Below the pieces are notes generated by a model. The model made no database searches. It was given only the letters and a program-made list of their open reading frames with translations, and had not been told where the DNA came from. From assembly GCF_017745275.1 (NCBI RefSeq), contig NZ_JAGHZS010000002.1, positions 483,859-547,858 of the forward strand: a stretch of 64,000 nt of DNA. The letters are read 5' to 3'. The translations under genes and the position numbers were made by a program. How positions within the stretch are numbered: the stretch's first letter is position 1; each line of letters begins with the position of its first letter. The DNA comes from Chitinophaga sp. (lineage in GTDB: Bacteria > Bacteroidota > Bacteroidia > Chitinophagales > Chitinophagaceae). Positions 43,533-52,724 of this stretch are shown piece after piece.

Positions 43533-46004
43533 TTAGTGACCTGCTTTGATGCTGGTAGCTTCGCCGGTGGCACGGATTTCCAGCTTCACATCTGCACCGT
43601 TTTCGCCGGAATATTTTCCGTCGAAGGTGATTTCATTGGCGCCGTTTGACAGCACCGGCAGGGATTTATTCAGCGTAACTGTTTCCAGCAGTTGCCATTG
43701 CTTATTGTATAAGCGTACCACCTTGCCATCACATTTCAGGAATTGATTTCGTTTAAGCGTAACAGGTAGTACCAGTGCATCCTGTTGATTAATAGTGATA
43801 GACACCTGGTCAAACGTAACGTCCGGATCGGCATCTTTGGTGGGTGCCAGCGAAAGTATAAAGGCAACAGGTTGACGGGCCGCCGGGTTATTAAACTGGA
43901 AGGTAGAGGAAACGGGTTCACCGGGTTGTTTTAATTTGCCTGTATGCGTGAAGTAAGCGTTGTATACCGGTGTAAGCAGGTATTCGTTATTGGTGGTTTG
44001 CTCCAGGTGAAATTCATGCTTCAGGCTTCGCATTTCCTCTTTCTGTGCTTCGCTGAAAATATTTTTCATACGCGCCTGCTCCCAGGTTTTAATCATGCCG
44101 AGCAATTGATCTTTCATGCCATGTTTCTTCAGCGTTTCCAGGCTGGTAGATAGTCCAAATCCGGCATTATATCCTGCTCCCATGGCCAGCATCCATTCAA
44201 TGTCTTCCAATGCAGTTTCCGGCCGGAGGCTGAACCAACCCAGCATAGAAGGCATCAGGTTCCTGCGGAAGAATTGCTGATTTTTCAGGCGCAGTTGCAA
44301 CTGGCTTTCCCGGAAGCCCGCGTACCAGGGTTCTCCCCAGTTCATCCTGGTGTAAATATGCCAGAAGTAGTGTCCGGGTGTGCTGGCGTCGTTGATCACT
44401 TTACCTTTTAATTCCGGCTTCAGGTGGTCGTACCATGTTTTGGCGAATAGCTGTTTGGCATATTGGCCCATGCCGGAAGATAAGCAGCCTTCGAGTCCAT
44501 CGAAAGAAATCTGCATCAAACCAGTTTCATTAAACAGGCGGGCAATGGTGGCCGACATTTCTTCCTGCAGCGCATAGTTCGTCAAAAATACTTTATAGGC
44601 ATGATCCATTAATTTTCCGATGCTGTCATTTTGGGCATGTGCAGAGGCCTGGGTACCGAAGGCGCCACGCTGACAATCCAGCAGTTTCCACGGTGCTGAT
44701 GCAGATACATTGCTATAACGGATAATTTCGTTTCCTATCACTACGGCTTTCAGGGTGTTGTTCTGAAATTGATTAAAGAAAAGCGGGTCTTCTATGCCAA
44801 TTTCTTTCGTGGTGGCATCCAGGGATTCACTGATACGGGAATAACCCACTTTGGCCAGTCGTGGATCAGGAATGGGAGTAACATAGGGATCATTGGTAGT
44901 AATGAAATTGGATAAGGTATGTAGACCAAGCCGTACGCCCGCTGCTTTTGCGGTTTCCACGCATTGTTTCATGCTGGCCCAGTTCTGGGGGAATTCTTTG
45001 TTGTTGAGTTTGAAGTGTCCCCAGTTGTCAAAGGGACCGCCATGATACAGGTATCGCAGGCCAGCCTGTTTGGTAACGGCGATCGCCTCGGGCAGATTGT
45101 CAACGCCGAAGTCCATGATCAGGTAAGATTCAGAAGCCTGTATGGCTTGTTTGCCCCATATGCCATCCAGCATCGGGTGGGGGAGTCCTTCTTTTAATTC
45201 TATTTGGGAGATGGTGGGCAACACGTCGCTGTTGGCTACGCCAAACAGCGCGATCTTGCTGCCTATGACACCCCCATCGTTGAAGGCGGGCGCGAGATAA
45301 GCGGTATGCCCCCAGTTTTCAATGATGCGGTCTTTACTACGATTGCGGCAATACGCCTGCAATGAAGCGCCATATTCGGTAGGGCGGGCAACATCTCCTC
45401 TGAATAATTGTTTATGCAGGTCATCTTCTTTTACATCTACTTTGTTACCTCCTTCAAATACATCGTAGGAAGGTTCGATATCACTTTCCGCACTGGGATA
45501 TCCTCCCAGGGTTTTGATGTTCAGGGCCTGGATGCCGATGGCGAATGCCTTGTTGCGGACCACTCCCACTACTTCTCCTACAGTATCAGCGATGGCAACA
45601 GGGTAGGGCCCCCACAGTACCAGGTCTACGTTGGCAGCTGGTGTTAGTTGCGTAAGTTCAAAGCTGATATACTGGTCGTTGCGCTGCACTTTTATCTTTG
45701 CTTCCACTCCTGCCTGCGGATAGGATAGGGCCAGTTCAGAATTTTTTGTATTCCATGTACAGGTAGCAGGAGCGAGTATTTCCCCGTTTTTTTTAATGCT
45801 CATCAAAGCGGTGGCCTTATCTGCCACCAGAAACTCCTTTTGCAGGGCGAGGCTTTTCATGCTCGTTAGTTTCCCGGTGCGGTCCAGCTCAAGGCTCCAT
45901 TGTTTCGTTTTCAGGTTGACCTGTGCATCTGCCGGTTGCAGGGCGGCTGTTGCCAGCAGCGCCAGTAGTAGCAGTGATTTTTTGAGTAGATGTTTTTGTA
46001 CCAT
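43533..46004 (-). CDS. Large secreted TIM-barrel-like protein, probable glycoside hydrolase of unassigned family
   Basis: 823 aa. Signal peptide about 1-28 (LLLLALLATAALQPADAQ). The N-terminal part (about 30-270) looks like a beta-sandwich (KQWSLELDRTGKLTSMKSLA). The middle (about 285-640) has the alternating pattern of a TIM barrel: SYLIMDFGVDNLPEAIAVTK, RYLYHGGPFDNWGHFKLNNK, GVRLGLHTLSNFITTNDPYV, LMQISFDGLEGCLSSGMGQY. The C-terminal part is again beta-rich, ending with a possible glycan-binding region. This architecture is that of a retaining glycosidase of the GH36/GH97-like superfamily group, but I cannot place it in a CAZy family. Acidic residues in DFGVD and SFDGLEG are candidate catalytic positions. 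Confidence 0.6.
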   Translation of the reverse strand: MVQKHLLKKSLLLLALLATAALQPADAQVNLKTKQWSLELDRTGKLTSMKSLALQKEFLVADKATALMSIKKNGEILAPATCTWNTKNSELALSYPQAGVEAKIKVQRNDQYISFELTQLTPAANVDLVLWGPYPVAIADTVGEVVGVVRNKAFAIGIQALNIKTLGGYPSAESDIEPSYDVFEGGNKVDVKEDDLHKQLFRGDVARPTEYGASLQAYCRNRSKDRIIENWGHTAYLAPAFNDGGVIGSKIALFGVANSDVLPTISQIELKEGLPHPMLDGIWGKQAIQASESYLIMDFGVDNLPEAIAVTKQAGLRYLYHGGPFDNWGHFKLNNKEFPQNWASMKQCVETAKAAGVRLGLHTLSNFITTNDPYVTPIPDPRLAKVGYSRISESLDATTKEIGIEDPLFFNQFQNNTLKAVVIGNEIIRYSNVSASAPWKLLDCQRGAFGTQASAHAQNDSIGKLMDHAYKVFLTNYALQEEMSATIARLFNETGLMQISFDGLEGCLSSGMGQYAKQLFAKTWYDHLKPELKGKVINDASTPGHYFWHIYTRMNWGEPWYAGFRESQLQLRLKNQQFFRRNLMPSMLGWFSLRPETALEDIEWMLAMGAGYNAGFGLSTSLETLKKHGMKDQLLGMIKTWEQARMKNIFSEAQKEEMRSLKHEFHLEQTTNNEYLLTPVYNAYFTHTGKLKQPGEPVSSTFQFNNPAARQPVAFILSLAPTKDADPDVTFDQVSITINQQDALVLPVTLKRNQFLKCDGKVVRLYNKQWQLLETVTLNKSLPVLSNGANEITFDGKYSGENGADVKLEIRATGEATSIKAGH

Positions 46005-46095
46005 GTACTAAGGTCCGTATTCCAATTGGTTTGGATTACGCTTATATTGACGAAAATTGCTGCTTTTTTTGCCCGGTGGCCGCTGAGGGGAGCGG

Positions 46096-47859
46096 CTATA
46101 TGACTTTTTTTGAAACATCTGCAGGCGTTCCATGCTTTATGAAAATAAGCCCGTCAAATAATTGAATTGGACGAATTTTCCAGGAGAAGTTCAGTACTTC
46201 TGCTTGCGCCATTCCGAGGAAATTGAATAATACCGGTGTTGTATTTTTGGGTGAAGTATTCAATGATATCCAGGATGAGGATGGATAGGCGTCATCCAAT
46301 AGCTTTTCTATAGCACCTTCCGGGGCAGCAGGAATGGTGGCGTCAATACTTTGTTGGTTGCGGTAATCCCAATAGGAAAAGTAGCTGCCACTTCCAATGA
46401 TGGAACCGGCTGCGAAGTATTTATCGTGGAGTCGTGCTTTAAGATATCCGCCGAGTAAACCGTTTTCTTTGCCGATATGCCCGTTATGCGCCAGTATCAA
46501 CATCTTCAAGTCCTTGTGGCGGGATAGCGTTTCCAGAATATTCCGGGCCATGCAGGAATCGCGAAAGGAGCCAACTCCCAGCCATCGTTCATTATCAAAG
46601 GACGCTTGTGCTTTGTTACATTCATTGACGAGAAATTGATGAATGAGTTCAATGTTGACCCGATTATCCGGAGTAGTTTGTCTGTAGCCAGGAGTAATAA
46701 AGGTATTCCGGAATGCGGTGGCAAGTGAAGTAACGATGCTGTCAGAAGATGGTTGCCCACTTCTGATACCGATGCCATAATTTTCTACGCGACGAACCAG
46801 GTTTACTGCATTTGTATCGGCGGCCAGGGCATCTATCAATTCCTCCATGGCATAAAATGGCGCCTGCATATCCATGCCATATAGATGTATTTTCTTTTCG
46901 CTGGTTTTGTTGTAGGTCCGCAGCCAAACGATCAATTCTTTTAAAACGGCATTATTCAAATGCCACCCTACTGACTCAAACAAACTGTTTATATCTTCTT
47001 CTCCACCATTGATATAGTGGTCCATTTTCCTGCAAACATCCACATCTGTTTCAAGCGCCACTGCATTAAAACCAGCAGTAGTGAACAGTAGCTTACAGAT
47101 ATCCATGAACTGCGTAAGATTTTCTTTGGAGCCATGGCAGTATTCCCCTATTCCAATGACCTGGCTTTGAATAACTTCTTCTGGCAGTTCAATGTCCGCA
47201 TTGACCTTCAATAAAGAGGAGTGCTGGCCGGGTGGTAAGGTTATATCTTTAATATTGACTTGTTTTTCCCGGTTGATAGCATCATCCATTTTTATTCCAT
47301 CAATGTGGAGCGATAATCCCTGTACCCAGTATTCTTTGGCTGATTGCAGCAAGATACCTGGAACGATGTAGCTGCAGTTTGCAGGAAGGGAGACATTCAG
47401 ATTTATTTCCCGCCATGGCTCACCTATTCCCTGCACTTTGCCAGTAATTTTTTTGATGGTGTTGCCATGAATATCTACCAGCCAGGCAACGAGTTCAATA
47501 GCGGGCGTCGACAGATTTTTTGATAATACTTTGGTGGTAAGGGTTAATTTATTTCCGGTGGGATAGGGAAGCGGTATTAACCTGGTAACGAGGAGCCCTG
47601 CCCGTATAGCATCACTATTGCCGATGGCAGAGCCATCGATATGTAAAGAAAATTCTTTGGCGGTATCTACATTTACCTGGTAGTTCAACTGGTCGGGGTT
47701 TGCAACAATCCAATTGCGGGGAAGCAGGGTGGCGTCGTCATAATTCCGGAAGCTAAGGTCCGGTATCTTTTTGTTCATGCGGTTACCAAACTGTTTGTTT
47801 TCCTGTGAGAAAGAACAATAAGAAAGGAGTAGTGCCAGGAAAGTAAGCGGTATTCTCAT
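46096..47859 (-). CDS. Secreted erythromycin-esterase-like protein
   Basis: 587 aa from the ATG at 47859 (MRIPLTFLALLLSYCSFSQ), which gives a signal peptide; the frame is open 12 residues further upstream. A beta-rich N-terminal region (about 30-215) is followed by the erythromycin-esterase fold (about 230-560): IGIGEYCHGSKENLTQFMDI, FNAVALETDVDVCRKMDHYI, RTYNKTSEKKIHLYGMDMQA and MLILAHNGHIGKENGLLGGY. Enzymes of this superfamily hydrolyse macrolide lactones, but most members have unknown substrates. Secretion and the extra N-terminal domain argue against a simple macrolide-resistance role. Confidence 0.82.
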   Translation of the reverse strand: MRIPLTFLALLLSYCSFSQENKQFGNRMNKKIPDLSFRNYDDATLLPRNWIVANPDQLNYQVNVDTAKEFSLHIDGSAIGNSDAIRAGLLVTRLIPLPYPTGNKLTLTTKVLSKNLSTPAIELVAWLVDIHGNTIKKITGKVQGIGEPWREINLNVSLPANCSYIVPGILLQSAKEYWVQGLSLHIDGIKMDDAINREKQVNIKDITLPPGQHSSLLKVNADIELPEEVIQSQVIGIGEYCHGSKENLTQFMDICKLLFTTAGFNAVALETDVDVCRKMDHYINGGEEDINSLFESVGWHLNNAVLKELIVWLRTYNKTSEKKIHLYGMDMQAPFYAMEELIDALAADTNAVNLVRRVENYGIGIRSGQPSSDSIVTSLATAFRNTFITPGYRQTTPDNRVNIELIHQFLVNECNKAQASFDNERWLGVGSFRDSCMARNILETLSRHKDLKMLILAHNGHIGKENGLLGGYLKARLHDKYFAAGSIIGSGSYFSYWDYRNQQSIDATIPAAPEGAIEKLLDDAYPSSSWISLNTSPKNTTPVLFNFLGMAQAEVLNFSWKIRPIQLFDGLIFIKHGTPADVSKKVI

Positions 47860-47973
47860 ATGTATGCGTAACGCTAAAAAACATTCGTATAACATGTTAC
47901 TAATTTAAGAGAGTTGATGCGTTTGTGTCTAATTAACGTATTTTCCCTTTAAATTAAAAGCTGTTTTAGCATC

Positions 47974-48399
47974 ATGACAAACTTATGGGAGGTACAATTT
48001 AGCAATGGGTTTATAAAACATGCAGAAAGTAAAACGCTTTTAATGGGCGGGCTGTATGAAAGTGGTTATTTGTTTCATTTAGATACCCGCGAGGGAGCCT
48101 GGATCAATAATTTTTATGGAGACCCTACCTGTGCGGTTATTAGCCAGGACGAAGAATGGGCTGCTATGGGCGGCTATGATACATTAACTATTTGGAAGCC
48201 GGGAACGACCTTCGATGTAGCCATTAACTACGTATTTGCTCTCCGGCAAACCGGTCCGGTTAGCATGCAAATTTTAACGGATCCCTGGCGGGAAGATGCG
48301 GCGATTTGGGAACTAAACGTTGCTACCCTGGATATAAGAAAAGTAAGACCATTTCCTGATTACATAGACCAGGCATATACAGATGACGTGAACTGGTAA
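47974..48399 (+). CDS. Hypothetical protein
   Basis: 141 aa, no signal peptide. Beta-rich, acidic and Trp-rich (WEVQFSNGFIKHAESKTLLM; HLDTREGAWINNFYGDPTCA; DEEWAAMGGYDTLTIWKPGT). I do not recognise a family. Size and composition resemble small immunity-type proteins, which is weak evidence. It is 26 bp upstream of the GNAT gene on the same strand. Confidence 0.6.
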   Translation: MTNLWEVQFSNGFIKHAESKTLLMGGLYESGYLFHLDTREGAWINNFYGDPTCAVISQDEEWAAMGGYDTLTIWKPGTTFDVAINYVFALRQTGPVSMQILTDPWREDAAIWELNVATLDIRKVRPFPDYIDQAYTDDVNW

Positions 48400-48425
48400 A
48401 ACCAGGTAACCTTAATTTTGACTAA

Positions 48426-48824
48426 ATGGAAATCAGATATACCACAGCGTTACCAACGGCAGAAAGCATCTATGAATTATACGGCCATCTCGACTGGAAT
48501 GGCTTTTTGCAACTGGATCAACATCAGTTAATGCAGGCGATGGAGCAAAGCTGGTGCGTTGTAGCTGCCTATCATGGAGACCGCCTGGTGGGCACCGGAA
48601 GAATAATTTCAGATGGGGTGATTAATGGCTACTTATGTGGGCTCGGGGTACATAAGGATTATAGAAAGCAGGGCATTGGAACCGCTATCACCCATTCATT
48701 GATAGCCCAGGGAAAAAAGCATCACCTGCATCTGCAGTTTTTTTGTGAATCACACCTGGTACCGTATTATGAGAAAATGAATTTTGAAGTTTTTGCAGTG
48801 GGGATGAAAGATAAACAGGATTAG
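48426..48824 (+). CDS. GNAT family N-acetyltransferase
   Basis: 132 aa, one GNAT domain. The acetyl-CoA binding motif is HKDYRKQGIGTAITHSLIAQ (R/QxxGxG/A), followed by the terminal LVPYYEKMNFEVFAVGM element. Substrate unknown. An exact TAATTTTG box (TAnnTTTG) ends 5 bp before the ATG, which would make a near-leaderless transcript if used. Confidence 0.88.
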   Translation: MEIRYTTALPTAESIYELYGHLDWNGFLQLDQHQLMQAMEQSWCVVAAYHGDRLVGTGRIISDGVINGYLCGLGVHKDYRKQGIGTAITHSLIAQGKKHHLHLQFFCESHLVPYYEKMNFEVFAVGMKDKQD

Positions 48825-48849
48825 GTATTCATCTCTCTAAAAAAATAAA

Positions 48850-48881
48850 AAAAGCTGCCACTTTAAAGGGTGACAGCTTTT
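48850..48881. terminator. Bidirectional rho-independent terminator
   Basis: AAAAGCTG (48850-48857) pairs with CAGCTTTT (48874-48881), extended inward by CAC/GTG with one mismatch. A T-run follows (48884-48890) and an A-run precedes it, so it serves both the GNAT gene and the convergent GH3 gene. Confidence 0.8.
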
Positions 48882-48899
48882 CATTTTTTTACCGCACTG

Positions 48900-51185
48900 C
48901 TATAAAAGTGTGAATGTTGTTTCTTTCACATCCCTGCTATTCCCACCAATAAACAGTTTAAACAGGCCGGGTTCGGCTGCATATTTCAGCTCATTGTTGA
49001 AAAATTTCAGGTCATTTTCCGTAATCGTAAAAGTGATTTCCTGAGAAGCGCCCGCTTTGAGTGCAATACGCTGAAATCCTTTCAACTCTTTTACCGGGCG
49101 TGCAATGCTTCCTACCATATCGCGGGTATAGAGCTGTACTATTTCCACGCCATCGTATTTCCCGGTGTTGGTCACTGTTACCGTAGCTTTGATATTTCCG
49201 CCGGGTTTGAACTGGTTGGCAGATAACCGGATATCGCTATAGGAAAATGTCGTATAGCTGAGACCGTAGCCAAAAGGATATAGTGGTTCATTGGATACAT
49301 CCAGGTAGTTGGAACGGAATTTTGTAAACCAGGTATCGTTGCCCGCCAGTGGACGGCCGGTGTTCTTGTGGCTGTAGTATAGCGGAAGCTGACCTATGTT
49401 TTGCGGAAAACTGGTAGTGAGCTTACCGGAAGGATTTACAGCGCCGAATAATACATCGGCAATAGCTGCTCCTGCTTCACAACCTCCAAACCATACATTC
49501 AGGATGGCAGGGATATGTTCATTTTCCCAGGGCAGTGTCAGGGGTCTGCCTGCGAAAAGCACCAGTACTACTGGTTTGCCGGTGGCTGTCAATGCCTGCA
49601 GCAGTTCTTTTTGTGTATCCGGGATACCGATATCTGTTCTGCTGGCACATTCACCACTCATTTCAGAAGATTCACCGAGAGCAGCTACAATGATATCTGA
49701 TTTGGCAGCGGCTTCCAGGGCTTCCTTTCTTAGTTCAGCCGCGCTGCGTGCATCCCTGTTCAGCGAGCGGCCAAACATGGTGCTGTTCACTTCCAGCATG
49801 GAGTCCGCCGTTAAGTTGGCGCCTTTGGCATAATTGATTTTCACGGCGTTGCCAACTTCCTTTTGCAGGGCTTCCAGCAGGGAAGGATGTTGGGTAATGT
49901 CTGCGGATACGGACCAGGTGCCGGTCATATTTACACGTGAATGAGCAAGTGGACCTATCAGCGCAATAGATCCCTGCTTTTTCAGTGGCAGTAGTTGCTG
50001 TTGGTTACGAAGCAATACAAAAGATTCCGTAGCTGCTTTGCGTGCTTCCATACGTTTTTCCGGCGTATAAAGTTCAGCACTGCGATCTCCCTTGCAATTG
50101 CGGTAAGGATCTGTAAAGAGACCGAGTTTATATTTTGCCTCCAGGATGCGGCGGCAGGCAGCATCAATGGTGTTGATATTTACCTTACCTGCTTTGAGTG
50201 ACTGAGCAATGGTGCCGGTAAAACCTTCTCCTACCATGTCCATATCGGTGCCGGCGTTGAGGGCCAGCGCGGATACCTGGGCCAGGTCGCCCATGCCATG
50301 CGCCATCATTTCATTGATAGCGGTGTAATCTGTTACTACAAAGCCTTTAAAGTCCCATTGCCTGCGGAGTACATCGGTCATCAGCCATTTGTTGCCGGTA
50401 GCCGGAATACCGTCCACTTCATTAAAGGAAGTCATCACGGTGGCGGCGCCTGCGTCTATGGCGGCTTTATAAGGAGGGAAGTATTCGTTGTACATACGAA
50501 CCCTGCTCATATCCGTGGTGTTGTAATCCCTGCCGGCTTCTGCGGCGCCATAGAGGGCAAAGTGTTTTACACAGGCAAGAATATTACTGTTGTCGGCGAA
50601 ATTATTACCCTGGTACCCGCGTACCATGGCCGCAGCAATCTGTGAACCGAGGTAAGGATCTTCTCCGGAACCTTCTGCAATTCTTCCCCAGCGGGCATCA
50701 CGGGCAATATCCACCATGGGGGAAAAGGTCCAGTTGATGCCAACGGCACTGGCTTCCATGGCCGCTACACGCGCACTTCTTTCTATCATATTCATATCCC
50801 AGGAGCAGGAGAGCGCCAGTGGGATGGGGAAAGTGGTTTTATAACCATGGACTACATCGAGGCCGAAAAGCAGCGGTATTTTAAGACGGGATTGTTCTAC
50901 TGCCATTTGTTGGGCTTTGCGTATATCGTCTACTTTGGTCATGTTAAGCATGGCGCCTACCTGGCCGGCTTTGATTTTAGCTTCTACCCCTGTGCTCACA
51001 GCCGATCCCGTGACTACCTCTCCAGAAGTAAGCAGGTTGAGCTGTCCCAGCTTTTCTTCCAGTGTCATTTTTTTCATCAGCGCATCCACGAAAGTTTTCA
51101 TCTGTGGAGGAGAGGGCTGTTGCGCTACGGCTACCTGGCCGGTGATGCCCAATGCCAATAGCCATAAAGATTTTAAATATCTCAT
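48900..51185 (-). CDS. bglX: Glycoside hydrolase family 3 beta-glycosidase (BglX-like)
   Basis: 761 aa from the ATG at 51185 (MRYLKSLWLLALGITGQVA), which gives a signal peptide ending VAVAQQ. GH3 N-terminal TIM barrel with SRLKIPLLFGLDVVHGYKTT, KHFALYGAAEAGRDYNTTDM and the nucleophile Asp286 in FVVTDYTAINEM. The GH3 C-terminal alpha/beta sandwich (VVALGESSEMSGE-like segment) and a fibronectin-III-like domain follow (EPLYPFGYGLSYTTFSYSD). The layout matches periplasmic beta-glucosidase BglX. It follows the SGNH-EEP gene by 14 bp and lies near the unit 3 SusCD, so it probably trims imported beta-glycosides. Confidence 0.92.
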   Translation of the reverse strand: MRYLKSLWLLALGITGQVAVAQQPSPPQMKTFVDALMKKMTLEEKLGQLNLLTSGEVVTGSAVSTGVEAKIKAGQVGAMLNMTKVDDIRKAQQMAVEQSRLKIPLLFGLDVVHGYKTTFPIPLALSCSWDMNMIERSARVAAMEASAVGINWTFSPMVDIARDARWGRIAEGSGEDPYLGSQIAAAMVRGYQGNNFADNSNILACVKHFALYGAAEAGRDYNTTDMSRVRMYNEYFPPYKAAIDAGAATVMTSFNEVDGIPATGNKWLMTDVLRRQWDFKGFVVTDYTAINEMMAHGMGDLAQVSALALNAGTDMDMVGEGFTGTIAQSLKAGKVNINTIDAACRRILEAKYKLGLFTDPYRNCKGDRSAELYTPEKRMEARKAATESFVLLRNQQQLLPLKKQGSIALIGPLAHSRVNMTGTWSVSADITQHPSLLEALQKEVGNAVKINYAKGANLTADSMLEVNSTMFGRSLNRDARSAAELRKEALEAAAKSDIIVAALGESSEMSGECASRTDIGIPDTQKELLQALTATGKPVVLVLFAGRPLTLPWENEHIPAILNVWFGGCEAGAAIADVLFGAVNPSGKLTTSFPQNIGQLPLYYSHKNTGRPLAGNDTWFTKFRSNYLDVSNEPLYPFGYGLSYTTFSYSDIRLSANQFKPGGNIKATVTVTNTGKYDGVEIVQLYTRDMVGSIARPVKELKGFQRIALKAGASQEITFTITENDLKFFNNELKYAAEPGLFKLFIGGNSRDVKETTFTLL

Positions 51186-51199
51186 TGTCGTATTATTAT

Positions 51200-52645
51200 T
51201 TAAAAACGAATGGTACAAACAACCGGGAAGTGATCAGAAGGGAAACGGAGGTCCCCGGAATCTGTGAGCACTGCATAGTTGAGCACTTCTACATTATTAT
51301 TTACAAAAATAAAGTCGATACGGCCTTCGGTAACTACTTTTGTCCAGTTATGATATTTGAAAGCCTGGAAGGTGCTGTCGGGGCCGTAGGGCCTGGTTTT
51401 AGTCACCAGTTTCGCATCACTGAATTGTGTTACAATGGTACGATAGGCGCTGGTAGCCGGACTGGAATTGAAGTCGCCGGTAATCACCACCGGTGTATTT
51501 TTATCAGATAGCTGATGTATTTTTTCGAGAATCATTTTCGCGGCATTTTCTCTTGCCTGTACGCCTTCATTGTCGAAGTGCGTATTAAAGAAATAGACAT
51601 CTTTACCGGTGGTTTTCTCTGACAGGTGCGCCCAGGTGCAAATGCGGATGTAGGCGGCATCCCAGCCTTTAGAAGGAACTTCCGGCGTGGGTGATAACCA
51701 AAAGTTACCGGAGTTCAGCAACTCATACTTTTCTTTGTTATAAAAGATAGCGGAGAATTCTCCTCCTTCTTTTCCGTCATTTCTGCCAACACCTACATAA
51801 GCATGTGTTCCCATGGCCTGGAGATCCTGCACCTGGTCAATGAGGGCTTCCTGTACGCCAAATACATCGAACTGGTGATACTGAATGAGATCCTTCACCA
51901 TTTCTTTCCGGTGCGGCCATGCGTTGGCGCTATCGTAGGCGATATTGAGCCGGAGATTGAAGGTAGCCACTTTCATGCTAACAAGCAACTGATCCACCAG
52001 GTGTGGCGCAATGGCTTTTTGCCAGATGCGGTAGCCGGAAGGTGTCATGTGCAGTTGATCGGCTTTGAAGATATCGGCTTTAATAGCGCCATGGGCGTCA
52101 AACATAAGAGGAAACACATCTACAAAAGATGTGTGCGGTTGTTTGGCAAGGAATTGTTGAATGGCTTTGTTGCTTTTGCGCATTTCCGGAATCAGCCGGG
52201 CCCTGCTGGGGCTGGGCTTAATAGAGATATAGGTAACCGGCACTTCCGGCATTTTGTTCCGGATCATGGAAAACAGTGCCTGGAAGCGTTTTAGCAGTTG
52301 TGGTGCTTTCACGGTGTCGGAGGCCAGATCGTTTTCGCCGCAATAGATAACAATTTGCTTAGGCTGATAAGCAAAGATCACGTCGTTTGCGTAGTGGATC
52401 AGATCCAGGAGGTTGGAGCCGCCGAAGCCGCGGTTAATAATATGATGGCCCGGGAAATAATTATTTACGTCCTGCCAATAGGTAAAAGAGGAACTGCCGA
52501 TAAAAAGAATATCGTTACCGGTAGGTTTGTTTACCGAGTCCTGGCGTTTGAATGCCTGAATATCGCTATAGTAGGGATATTGTTGCTGAGCATAGGTGAT
52601 GCTGAAACAGCAGATGCAAAATATTGCAGCTAAAATTTTTTTCAT
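51200..52645 (-). CDS. Fusion of an SGNH/GDSL hydrolase and an EEP-family phosphodiesterase
   Basis: 481 aa. Signal peptide about 1-20 (ITYAQ). SGNH domain about 35-222 with all four blocks: Ser52 in IGSSSF, GGSN (75-78), GENDLA (103-108) and DxxH (Asp196, His199). After almost no linker an endonuclease/exonuclease/phosphatase domain fills about 224-481: FNLR, VFGVQEA (Glu266), THFDNEG (His356), TGDFNSSP (Asp391), RIDFIF (Asp444) and SDHFPV (Asp471, His472). Both catalytic sets look intact. It is probably a secreted esterase plus phosphodiesterase acting on one substrate. Co-directional with FecR (79 bp upstream) and GH3. Confidence 0.9.
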   Translation of the reverse strand: MKKILAAIFCICCFSITYAQQQYPYYSDIQAFKRQDSVNKPTGNDILFIGSSSFTYWQDVNNYFPGHHIINRGFGGSNLLDLIHYANDVIFAYQPKQIVIYCGENDLASDTVKAPQLLKRFQALFSMIRNKMPEVPVTYISIKPSPSRARLIPEMRKSNKAIQQFLAKQPHTSFVDVFPLMFDAHGAIKADIFKADQLHMTPSGYRIWQKAIAPHLVDQLLVSMKVATFNLRLNIAYDSANAWPHRKEMVKDLIQYHQFDVFGVQEALIDQVQDLQAMGTHAYVGVGRNDGKEGGEFSAIFYNKEKYELLNSGNFWLSPTPEVPSKGWDAAYIRICTWAHLSEKTTGKDVYFFNTHFDNEGVQARENAAKMILEKIHQLSDKNTPVVITGDFNSSPATSAYRTIVTQFSDAKLVTKTRPYGPDSTFQAFKYHNWTKVVTEGRIDFIFVNNNVEVLNYAVLTDSGDLRFPSDHFPVVCTIRF

Positions 52646-52724
52646 GGAACGCAGATTAATAGCTTCGCTTTGATGTATAGTGTTAAACGGCTATCATCTT
52701 ACCCCATGTCAACAGGAAAAAATT

